Source: Bacillota bacterium (GTDB taxonomy: Bacteria; Bacillota; Clostridia; Acetivibrionales; DTU013). Taken from it: a stretch of DNA of 64,000 nucleotides. Made by a program: the position numbers and the translations under genes. Below, piece by piece: positions 42,642 through 50,710 of the stretch (within the stretch, counting starts at the first letter, position 1; each line of letters starts with the position of its first letter). The notes below the pieces were generated by a model, which saw nothing but the letters and a program-made list of their open reading frames with translations, made no database searches and was not told the origin of the DNA. The stretch is taken from contig JAEZCA010000035.1 in the NCBI GenBank assembly GCA_023412665.1, positions 272,690 through 336,689 of the forward strand. The letters are read 5' to 3'.

Positions 42642-43430
42642 TTATATCTCGATAACCCTGCCGACACGATCGCGCTGAGCAACGTCAAGTGTATAGTCGG
42701 TACCGGCCTTGAGCTTTTTCTCGCATAATGCGTTGCATACAGTCTGGTAGGCAAGCTCAGGGAAATTATTTTCCTTACTGAGATGCCCAAGCAAAAACTG
42801 CTTTGTCCCGTTTTCGGCCATATAGGCAATGACTTCGCCCGCTGCATCATTCGAAAGATGCCCATGCTCTCCTGCAATACGCTTCTTCAGCGGCCAGGGA
42901 TACGGTCCTACCTTCAGCATCTCAAGGTCGTGATTCGACTCCAGCAGCAATAGATCACTATCCATAAAGTTATTTAAAAGCTCCATGCTGATATGACCTA
43001 TATCCGTAGCTATCGTCACCTTCTTGCCTGATGTTGAGAAGCTATAGCCTACCGGTTCATTGGCATCATGGGGTATGGAAAACGGAGTGACTGTAATCTC
43101 GCCAATATCGAACGGCGCGTATGAAGAAAACACCCTTTTGTTGCATTCCAGGACCGGCCCTATCATATGCTCCATGCCTCTCCATGTGCCTTCACTGGCA
43201 TATATGGGCAGGTTGAATTTACGTGAGAGTATGCCTGCACCTCTGATATGATCGCTGTGCTCGTGTGAAACTAAAATAGCGCTGATATCCGAAGGCTTTT
43301 CGCCTATGGAACACAACGCTTCAATGATCCTTTTACCGCTCAGGCCTGCTTCAACCAGCAGCCTCGTTTCACCTGATGCCACAAATATGGCATTGCCGCT
43401 GCTGCCGCTATATAAACTGCAAAATTTCAT
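42642..43430 (-). CDS. walJ: Metallo-beta-lactamase-fold hydrolase YycJ/WalJ
   Basis: A 262-residue MBL-fold hydrolase of the YycJ/WalJ exonuclease-like group. The SGSSGNAIFV start and the metal motif SHEHSDHIRGAG are clear; a further His is in IPHDANEPVGYSF and an Asp in ATDIGHIS. The C-terminal GEHGHLSND and LLGHLSKENN complete the metal site. Linked to cell wall metabolism and division control in Bacillota. Cotranscribed with murA upstream (47-bp gap). Confidence 0.93.
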   Translation of the reverse strand: MKFCSLYSGSSGNAIFVASGETRLLVEAGLSGKRIIEALCSIGEKPSDISAILVSHEHSDHIRGAGILSRKFNLPIYASEGTWRGMEHMIGPVLECNKRVFSSYAPFDIGEITVTPFSIPHDANEPVGYSFSTSGKKVTIATDIGHISMELLNNFMDSDLLLLESNHDLEMLKVGPYPWPLKKRIAGEHGHLSNDAAGEVIAYMAENGTKQFLLGHLSKENNFPELAYQTVCNALCEKKLKAGTDYTLDVAQRDRVGRVIEI

Positions 43431-43477
43431 TTTTTATCTCCGTTAATTTAATTTCACGGGCAATTTGCATACCGAGC

Positions 43478-44737
43478 TCAATCCTCAATACGGGTTATGT
43501 CCGCGCCGAGATGCTGCAGCTTACCAACAAAATCCTCGTAGCCACGGTCAATATACTTGGTATTATGCACAACCGTCGTTCCATCTGCTGAAAGACCGGC
43601 AATAACAACCGCAGCACCTGCCCTCAGATCTATTGCATTGACCTGCGCACCATTCAGCTTGACAGGCCCATCTATAACAGCCAGGCTTCCATCAACGCGT
43701 ATCCTGGCACCCATTCTTTTAAGTTCATCCGCGTACTGGAAACGGGTCGGCCAAATACTTTCTGTAACTGTACTGCAGCCATTTGCAAGGCAAAGCAGTA
43801 CTGTAGTCATCGGATGCATGTCGGTGGGAAAACCGGGATATGGCAACGTCTTTATGTTAGCCTTCTGTATCTCGTTCTCACCTGTTACTCTTATCCAGTC
43901 CTCGCCCTCGATCACATTTATATTCATCTCCTGAAGCTTGGCAGACAATGACTCCATATGCTTTGGTATTACATTCCTTACAGTAACATCACCGCCGGTT
44001 GCCGCCGCCGCTATCATATATGTGCCGGCCTCGACCATGTCAGGTATTATAGAGTGTACCTTCCCGCCCTCCAAATGGCTGACTCCCTTTATCTTGATCA
44101 CATCGGTTCCCGCACCTTTTATATTGGCTCCGGCAGCATTGAGGAAATTTGCCGTATCAACTATATGAGGCTCCTTTGCCGCATTTTCAATTATGGTGAT
44201 GCCCTCTGCTTTGACAGCGGCAAGCATAAGGTTAATGGTTGCTCCCACACTGACTACATCAAGGTAGATCTGGCTCCCCACTAATTTTTCAGCAGAAAGC
44301 TTGATCATTCCATGCTCAATAATCACATTGGCCCCCATTGCCTCAAAACCCTTTATGTGCTGATCCATCGGTCTGTAACCAAAATCACAGCCGCCGGGCA
44401 GTGCGACCTCAGCTTTGCCGAACCGACCAAGCAATGCACCAAGCAGATAATAAGAGGCCCTCATGCTTTTTATCATCTCGTAGGAAGCTATGTAAGAATT
44501 AACAGCACTTGAATCTATCTGAACAGTATTTCTATCATCGAATGTAACCTTTGCTCCCAGTTGTGTGAGCGTATCCTCTAAAACCCTTGTATCCCTTATA
44601 TCCGGAAGATTTTCTATCCTGCATTTCCCATCGATCAGCAATGCTGCAGGCAATACTGCCACCGCTGCATTTTTGGCTCCACTGATATAAACATCACCCT
44701 GCAGTGCCTTACGGCCATGAATAACGATCTTTCCCAA
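43478..44737 (-). CDS. murA: UDP-N-acetylglucosamine 1-carboxyvinyltransferase
   Basis: A 419-residue enzyme of peptidoglycan synthesis; transfers enolpyruvate from PEP to UDP-GlcNAc. The SGAKNAAVAVLPAALL start, the catalytic Cys in ALPGGCDFGYRPMDQH, and VLPAMVEAGTY-like IPDMVEAGTYMIAAAATGG are visible. The Cys marks a fosfomycin-sensitive type. Start TTG at 44737 with AGGCAGGTG upstream; upstream in-frame codons include the wal-cluster spacer. Genes of wall precursor and wall control (wal) are joined here. Confidence 0.95.
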   Translation of the reverse strand: MGKIVIHGRKALQGDVYISGAKNAAVAVLPAALLIDGKCRIENLPDIRDTRVLEDTLTQLGAKVTFDDRNTVQIDSSAVNSYIASYEMIKSMRASYYLLGALLGRFGKAEVALPGGCDFGYRPMDQHIKGFEAMGANVIIEHGMIKLSAEKLVGSQIYLDVVSVGATINLMLAAVKAEGITIIENAAKEPHIVDTANFLNAAGANIKGAGTDVIKIKGVSHLEGGKVHSIIPDMVEAGTYMIAAAATGGDVTVRNVIPKHMESLSAKLQEMNINVIEGEDWIRVTGENEIQKANIKTLPYPGFPTDMHPMTTVLLCLANGCSTVTESIWPTRFQYADELKRMGARIRVDGSLAVIDGPVKLNGAQVNAIDLRAGAAVVIAGLSADGTTVVHNTKYIDRGYEDFVGKLQHLGADITRIED

Positions 44738-44828
44738 TCTGCGCACCTGCCTTCTTATCCTTTGTGTATAGGAGTATCGATGTTCGATCGGCATCCTATT
44801 TCATTATACCACCGATTTTTCAGTAATA

Positions 44829-45656
44829 CTACAATGATATATCATGGGGGGTGATGTATAAAGGCTCAGCATTACCCTTAACCATGACTCTCAATACAGG
44901 CAGGGGCTCGATTAATACGGATGTATCATCAGCTACTTTATCTATAAGCTTATATCCGCTGTCAATACTTGTGATTACAATATCTCTGTCCTTTTTGAAA
45001 TAGGAAAGTAACGTCTGATATACTTCCGGCTGCTCAATATTCTCTGCCGAGAATCCTTTTATTTGATATTTCTGATATTCAAGACGTATAACTCCATTAT
45101 TGTTTAGCTCTATTAAAAAATAATTATCGAATAAGAATTGACCTTCATACTTTTCTATGTAATATAACACAAAACGGTTTTCACCTTTTTTTTCGAGTTT
45201 ATCAAGCACATATTTGCCATCAATCAACCCTCTGGCCTCCATGAATCTATATGCAGCTTCAGAAGCCTTCTTTTCATCTGAAACGTTTATGGCCGCTGGC
45301 TTGTTCATAATATCTGTATAAACGAATCTGGCATCTCCTAAAAAAGTGATTTCTTTTGTAGCGTAAGAATAAACTGAATCATCCTTCACTTCAAAACTCT
45401 CATCCAACAGCGCAGCTGCTATGCTCTCCCGGTCCTGCTCCCCCTTGCCATACTCTATCCGGTGACTGTCATCTGCTTTGACAGGTATGTCACACTCCAG
45501 TATTATTCCACGCTGTTCCAATATCACTCTGGCATTTTCTAGCGTATCCTTACTGACACCCTGAGTATCGTTAAAGACCAGATTACTGCCTAGCAAGAAT
45601 ATATTAAATGCTGCAAGCAGTGCGATTATAACAGTTTTAGCCCTGGAAACATCCAT
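44829..45656 (-). CDS. yycI: WalRK regulator YycI
   Basis: A 275-residue protein with one N-terminal membrane helix (KTVIIALLAAFNIFLLGSNL) and an extracellular YycI domain (YycFG system). With YycH it modulates the WalK sensor kinase from outside the membrane. Core segments are SYATKEITFLGDARFVY and the Tyr/Phe-rich strands near residues 155-185. It follows yycH by 3 bp. Sequence is diverged from the Bacillus protein, as usual in Clostridia. Confidence 0.85.
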   Translation of the reverse strand: MDVSRAKTVIIALLAAFNIFLLGSNLVFNDTQGVSKDTLENARVILEQRGIILECDIPVKADDSHRIEYGKGEQDRESIAAALLDESFEVKDDSVYSYATKEITFLGDARFVYTDIMNKPAAINVSDEKKASEAAYRFMEARGLIDGKYVLDKLEKKGENRFVLYYIEKYEGQFLFDNYFLIELNNNGVIRLEYQKYQIKGFSAENIEQPEVYQTLLSYFKKDRDIVITSIDSGYKLIDKVADDTSVLIEPLPVLRVMVKGNAEPLYITPHDISL

Positions 45657-45659
45657 ATG

Positions 45660-47066
45660 TTAATCTCCCTCTTCAGGCTGCAAACTCAGAAAAACAACGC
45701 CATCTTCCTTCGTATATATTATCAGGGCCGGCTCAATAATGGCCTTTTGATTATTGTCGATATAAAAGCCGGTATCAATATGCTTAATATTGATATTATC
45801 AAAAATTATTTTTTCTCTTCCCATTAATTCAAGCATCCTGTCATTGTACATGCCTGACCCTGTCTGTTTAAAGTTCCTGATGAACCAGTCACATTCCAGT
45901 ACTCTTTTGCTGTCTGCCATTATGCTTATAGCATGCTGCAGCCTATCACCATTGCCATCCTTCATATCATAGTCGATCTTGACAGGCATGCCGTCGATTC
46001 TGTAATCAAATCCGAATTTATATATTCCACCAGCTTTTTTCTCAACAGATGTCAGTGTTATATCAGCCTGTGAATCATAAAGCTCGTTCTTTCTCACGAT
46101 AAACTGGTACGCATTCATTAGCGCTTCATACGCCCTGGACCTGGAATTCTGTTCTGCACTGCCCAAATATCGGTATGTAAGATATCCATCAGGGTAATAC
46201 CTGTAAATATTGCTGCCATATGTGAACTGTATAACGTTTTCGTTATATATATATTTATTGTAGCGGGCAGCGTCGCTTCCCAGGATAATATCATCAAGAC
46301 TATCCTTGATATCCGACATTTCAGGAGGATCGGCCGATATCACCGGATAAGACCAGTACCTTGGAGAAACGGCCGTATAAAGGACGTCCGGCTCATCTTC
46401 CTTCTTCTGTATATTGCTTCCGGCAAAGGAATAATACCTTCGGTTTAACTGGCTTGCATCTTCATACAGCTTATTTACGATATTGGTCAGATTACCTGCC
46501 TTCTCGTATCTTATTGGATTTGAAGCGTAGACGATCCCATTGTTCCCGTATATATAGAATATCCCTATATCATCATTGATAATATCCCTTTTTATCATAA
46601 GCTTGCTGAATCCAGGCATATCATTAGCCGGATCGCCTGTACCCAAAAACCAGCCAAGGAGCTCCGGTTCAATTGAATACCTGAAATCTACTAAAAACCC
46701 TCGTTTTTCAACGATATTGTCCCAATTCTCAGCAGAAGCAGTCAGCTTGACCTTACCGTCAGCTATTTTTAAAAGCCCTGCCGCTGCTTCGTTCCAAAAG
46801 CTATTATAATATTCATTTCCTTCTGTGATTATCCAATGAGAATTGGAGTACTCTCCATCTGAAACGATGATTCTGTCCGGTATAAATAGAATTTTTCTCA
46901 CAGCTTCATTACTGATCTGGATATCATTACTAAAGAGCCTCTCTAAAAAACTAATAGGAGCCCTCTGGTTCTGATAGCTCCAAAGAATTCCTACCTGTAA
47001 AAGTCCTGATACTAAAAGTATGTATATTAAAATCGTCTTTATACGCTCTTTTATTTCACGGCTCAT
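45660..47066 (-). CDS. yycH: WalRK regulator YycH
   Basis: A 468-residue protein: a single N-terminal membrane helix (TILIYILLVSGLLQVGILW) and a large external YycH domain. It begins 24 bp after the unknown secreted gene and lies 3 bp from yycI; both are the accessory regulators of WalK. The length fits the family (about 450). Function is inferred from synteny plus fold features (N-in single pass, beta-rich ectodomain). Confidence 0.88.
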   Translation of the reverse strand: MSREIKERIKTILIYILLVSGLLQVGILWSYQNQRAPISFLERLFSNDIQISNEAVRKILFIPDRIIVSDGEYSNSHWIITEGNEYYNSFWNEAAAGLLKIADGKVKLTASAENWDNIVEKRGFLVDFRYSIEPELLGWFLGTGDPANDMPGFSKLMIKRDIINDDIGIFYIYGNNGIVYASNPIRYEKAGNLTNIVNKLYEDASQLNRRYYSFAGSNIQKKEDEPDVLYTAVSPRYWSYPVISADPPEMSDIKDSLDDIILGSDAARYNKYIYNENVIQFTYGSNIYRYYPDGYLTYRYLGSAEQNSRSRAYEALMNAYQFIVRKNELYDSQADITLTSVEKKAGGIYKFGFDYRIDGMPVKIDYDMKDGNGDRLQHAISIMADSKRVLECDWFIRNFKQTGSGMYNDRMLELMGREKIIFDNINIKHIDTGFYIDNNQKAIIEPALIIYTKEDGVVFLSLQPEEGD

Positions 47067-47090
47067 TTAAGCCCCCGTATAGCCAGTAGA

Positions 47091-47867
47091 TTACTTTCCT
47101 TTTCCCATTAAATTATTTATGAATGTCTTAAAACTCTGATCTAATGTAGTCAGCGGATCGCTGCTTGGCTTCTTGACAGTCTTTTCAGGACTGATGGCCT
47201 TATCGGCAGCGGATTCCCTATTTGCTTCAACTACGATAGTGTTGTATTGTACCTTTGATTCCAGCTTCTCAGAATCCCTGTAAGAAATAAGCAGCAGATT
47301 GTTTATCCCATATTCCAGGATAACTTCCTTAGTTTCGGTCCCGCATGCTAATTTAATTGATTTCTCTCCATCAAATTCAATTCTCTCATACTTTCCGGTC
47401 TCGCTGTTCAGTCTGGCAACAGAGAATACTACGTCATCAAACTCAGCCTTTACACTGATACTGAATTTTTTTGAATATATCGATACCTTCTCATTTATCG
47501 CTTCAGGTTTTGTTATCATTACAATGGCCAGTTTATTGTCTACTGCTTTGCCTTCATCAAGCACCTTCTTGATAGCGGCGTAAAATTCTGCATCGGGGCC
47601 TTTTATTTCATTGTCATCATATGTACTCTTCTTATCATCAGCGTCAGCGCTTCCCTGTTCCTGTTTGCTTACTACATCTGTTTTGCTTGTACTGCTTTTA
47701 TCAGTCTGACTCGTTTCCTTTGGCAGTGAGCTGTTCTTGGCTACGCCTACTGACGTCGGAGTAGCAGCTACATCACTTGCATTCTCTGTGTTGCCGGCAA
47801 ATACCGTCATTGTAAGGCTTGTTAATATCATTAATGCAATTGTCACTGCTATCAGCTTTTTCAACAT
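47091..47867 (-). CDS. Secreted protein of unknown function in the wal cluster
   Basis: A 258-residue exported protein. The signal peptide (LIAVTIALMILTSLTMTVFAG) is followed by a Ser/Thr/Lys/Asp-rich low-complexity stretch to about residue 85, then a small beta-rich domain (KLAIVMITKPEAINEKVSIY, FSISVKAEFDDVVFSVARL) and a charged tail. No known catalytic motif. It sits between walK and yycH, where Bacillus has nothing. It has its own promoter with WalR-box-like sites directly upstream, so it may respond to wall signals. Confidence 0.75.
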   Translation of the reverse strand: MLKKLIAVTIALMILTSLTMTVFAGNTENASDVAATPTSVGVAKNSSLPKETSQTDKSSTSKTDVVSKQEQGSADADDKKSTYDDNEIKGPDAEFYAAIKKVLDEGKAVDNKLAIVMITKPEAINEKVSIYSKKFSISVKAEFDDVVFSVARLNSETGKYERIEFDGEKSIKLACGTETKEVILEYGINNLLLISYRDSEKLESKVQYNTIVVEANRESAADKAISPEKTVKKPSSDPLTTLDQSFKTFINNLMGKGK

Positions 47868-47936
47868 TTTACGATCCCCTCAGATCACATTATCTTCGCA
47901 TCAAATATTCCATTACTTTATAGTTATGCTAATAAT

Positions 47937-47991
47937 ATTATACAGGTACTCTGTTACAGAATTATTACATCATACTTACGAATAAATTACA
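47937..47991 (-). promoter_or_regulatory. Tandem WalR-box-like sites with -10 element
   Basis: Minus strand: TGTAAT-AATTC-TGTAAC at 47953-47969 matches the WalR consensus (TGTWAH, five bases, TGTWAH) exactly. A second copy, TGTAAT-TTATT-CGTAAG at 47975-47991, differs at two bases in its second half. The perfect site covers the -35 position of a TATAAT at 47937-47942, about 70 bp before the unknown secreted gene. This suggests control by WalR; the match is from memory of the published consensus. Confidence 0.6.
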
Positions 47992-48018
47992 TAATAAATC
48001 CTCCAAATGCTCATTTTG

Positions 48019-49797
48019 TCAAGCTTGTCTGCCCATGGGCAGCCTTACGGTAACTTCAGTGCCGACACCGATTTTACTGCTGATATTAATAGTGCCGGAA
48101 TGAGCTTCCACGATCTCCTTTGCTATGGACAAACCAAGGCCTGTCCCTCCCATTTCCCTGGATCTTGCCTTGTCTACCCTGTAAAATCTCTCAAATATTC
48201 TTTGCATGTCGCTCTCGGGTATTCCTATGCCATTATCTGAAACCTTAAAATAAACATCATTATATATTTTCCCGACATAAACCGTTACTTTGCCGCCATC
48301 CAGCGTATATTTTATGGCGTTGCCGATAATATTAAAGGCAACCTGCTCGAGCCTTCCGTAATCAGCCTCGATCTCAGGGATATCTCCCATAACGAAGCAT
48401 TCCAGTGTTTGTTTTCTTGATTTAGCCTCCAGTTCCATCCTTTCAACAGCGCTCTTAACTAAATCGACTATTGATATTTTTTTGAAATCCCATTTCATTT
48501 GGTGGTTGTCAAGCCTTGAAAGCTGCAGCAGATCCTTGACAAGCCGGGTCATCCTATCTGCCTCAGAGTTGATGACCTCAAGAAAATGCTCGGCTGTTTC
48601 CCTGTCTTCCAGCGCGCCGTCAAGCAATGTTTCAGAATAACTTTTTATGGATGTCAGCGGTGTCCTGAGCTCATGGGATACATTTGCCACAAACTCCTTG
48701 CGCATATCCTCCAGACGCTGCTGCTCGGTTATATCCTGCAGCACGGCGATGACTCCCTCCGGCTTCTTTATTTCATCCGTAAATACTGCAAAATACACCT
48801 TTATTGTTTTCGTACCAACAACAATGCTAATTTCGGCAGTTTGATTCGACTGAAGATAAAGCACATCCTCCAAGGAGTATTCAAACCCGAAACGCGTCCT
48901 GTATTCCTGGAAATTTTCCAATCCTTCAACTCCAAGTATTCTTACAGATGCCGGATTGCTATGGATAACCTCACCCTGTAGATTAAAAGCTATAATACCA
49001 TCGGTCATATAATTTAAAATAGTTTCCATTTTGCTTTTTTCACTTGATATCTCTGTAAGGTTATCCTTCAGATTTTGAGCCATGTAGTTGAAGGTCTCTG
49101 TCAGCTTACCAATCTCATCGCCGGATTTTACCTCCAGCTCCTTATCAAAATCGCCTTTTGCAATACTTTGCGCCTTTTGCATAAGCTTCACCACAGGACT
49201 TGTAATTGTCCGTGACAGAAAGTAACCTGTTACAAGGGCAATTACAATACCCAGCAATAAGCTGGTATATATAATGTTATTGAAATACTTGGTTATCGCA
49301 GCCCAGTCCTCCCTGTAATATCGGAAATATATGATATTGCCGCCCACAGGCTTGGCATAGTCAAAAAAGCTCGAGCCTCCCGAGTTTTCAAGTATTCTTT
49401 TATTGTCTTCCTTTCCTGCAAGAGCCCGGATAAAATTATCCGAGCCAAGAAGTGAATTTAATGCAAGCTCCCTGGTATTGTTATAGAACTCGTTATCATT
49501 TGTAAAATATATTTCACCGCTGCTTGTATCATAAATGGTGTAGCTTCTGTTTTCAAGATTCAGCTGAAAAACACTCTCGCTGTTCTGCAGGGCAGCCTTC
49601 AGTTCTTCAGCGGTCGGAGATCCGTTTGCTGATGTTATGGACCAATCCGCAAATCCCCTCTGTATCCTTGTAATGAAGTTGTCATAATATTTGCTTTCTA
49701 TCCTGCCATTAAGATACAGTCCTATCGGAATGATCAGGCAAAATATTATCAGACAGAAAAAACTGACCAGCCGCCACTGTAAACTTTTTGGAAACAT
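48019..49797 (-). CDS. walK: Sensor histidine kinase WalK
   Basis: A 592-residue kinase: membrane helix 1 (LVSFFCLIIFCLIIPIGLYL), an external sensor loop (~150 residues), helix 2 (SLLLGIVIALVTGYFL), HAMP (SPVVKLMQKAQSIAKGDF), PAS (DGIIAFNLQGEVIHSNPAS), HisKA with FVANVSHELRTPLTSIKSY and HATPase (NIIGNAIKYTLDG, DNGIGIPESD, GTGLGLSI). It controls cell-wall hydrolase genes with WalR. ATG at 49797 with GAGG 5 nt upstream. The PAS domain and extra loop are as in Bacillus WalK. Confidence 0.95.
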   Translation of the reverse strand: MFPKSLQWRLVSFFCLIIFCLIIPIGLYLNGRIESKYYDNFITRIQRGFADWSITSANGSPTAEELKAALQNSESVFQLNLENRSYTIYDTSSGEIYFTNDNEFYNNTRELALNSLLGSDNFIRALAGKEDNKRILENSGGSSFFDYAKPVGGNIIYFRYYREDWAAITKYFNNIIYTSLLLGIVIALVTGYFLSRTITSPVVKLMQKAQSIAKGDFDKELEVKSGDEIGKLTETFNYMAQNLKDNLTEISSEKSKMETILNYMTDGIIAFNLQGEVIHSNPASVRILGVEGLENFQEYRTRFGFEYSLEDVLYLQSNQTAEISIVVGTKTIKVYFAVFTDEIKKPEGVIAVLQDITEQQRLEDMRKEFVANVSHELRTPLTSIKSYSETLLDGALEDRETAEHFLEVINSEADRMTRLVKDLLQLSRLDNHQMKWDFKKISIVDLVKSAVERMELEAKSRKQTLECFVMGDIPEIEADYGRLEQVAFNIIGNAIKYTLDGGKVTVYVGKIYNDVYFKVSDNGIGIPESDMQRIFERFYRVDKARSREMGGTGLGLSIAKEIVEAHSGTINISSKIGVGTEVTVRLPMGRQA

Positions 49798-49833
49798 ACA
49801 CACCTCGTATATAGGAATGCTTCAGGGCCTGTT

Positions 49834-50532
49834 TTATTTATCCTGTTTATCGAAATAATAGCCTACCCCTCGCTTGGTCAGAATATACTCACAGTTGGAC
49901 GGATCCCTTTCAAGCTTCTCCCTGACCCGCCTGATGGTAACATCAACTGTTCTCACATCACCGTAGTATTCATAGCCCCAAACCTTTTCCAGAAGATTTT
50001 CTCTGGAGAATATCTGTCCAGGATGCATCGCAAGAAATTTTACTAGTTCAAATTCCCTTAACGTCAGCTCTATACTGTCCTCGCCCCTGGTTATCTCATA
50101 TCTGTCGCAATCTATTCTGAGATCGCCGCACTGCACCAAATTGGTCTTGGTTGCTGCGACCTCTTCAAGTGTGGTCCTTCTGATATTAGCCTTTATCCTT
50201 GCCATCAGCTCCCTTTGGCTGAAGGGCTTGGTTATATAGTCATCAGCGCCAAGCTCAAGACCAAGTACCTTATCGACCTCTTCCTCTTTTGCCGTCAGCA
50301 TTAGAATGGGAGTGGACAGTGATTGCCTCAGTTTTCTGCATACTGTGAAGCCATCCATTTTAGGAAGCATGACATCAAGCAGGATCAGGTCTGGCTTTTC
50401 GCTAAGCGCAAGCTCTACTGCCTGTTCACCGTCATATGCCTCCACTGTGGAGAAGCCTTCCTTCTTTAAATTAAACTTCAATATATCAACAATATTCTTC
50501 TCGTCATCTACTATCAAAATTTTTTTACTCAC
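49834..50532 (-). CDS. walR: Response regulator WalR
   Basis: A 232-residue OmpR/PhoB-type response regulator. Receiver domain: KILIVDDEKNIVDIL, phospho-Asp in DLILLDVMLPKMDG, LTAKEEEVDKVLGLELGADD and KPFSQRELMAR. The C-terminal winged helix has TLREFELVKFLAMHPGQIFS and VDVTIRRVREKLE. Start GTG at 50532 with AGGGAG before it; the frame's ATG 9 codons upstream lacks a site. Essential regulator of wall metabolism in Bacillota. A -10 (TATAAT at 50611-50616) lies upstream. Confidence 0.96.
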   Translation of the reverse strand: MSKKILIVDDEKNIVDILKFNLKKEGFSTVEAYDGEQAVELALSEKPDLILLDVMLPKMDGFTVCRKLRQSLSTPILMLTAKEEEVDKVLGLELGADDYITKPFSQRELMARIKANIRRTTLEEVAATKTNLVQCGDLRIDCDRYEITRGEDSIELTLREFELVKFLAMHPGQIFSRENLLEKVWGYEYYGDVRTVDVTIRRVREKLERDPSNCEYILTKRGVGYYFDKQDK

Positions 50533-50710
50533 AAGTACTCTCCCTTTTAGTTGTTGCATCTATAAACTAATAAACTCAACAAAAAATCTTAAATAAACAA
50601 TCTGACTTCAATTATATCAGTAAATTAGATGAATTAATAGTTGTAAGCATCTATTTGAACTTATTACCATATGCATATTTGGAAGCAGCCTTGAGGAATA
50701 ATTGGCTTAT

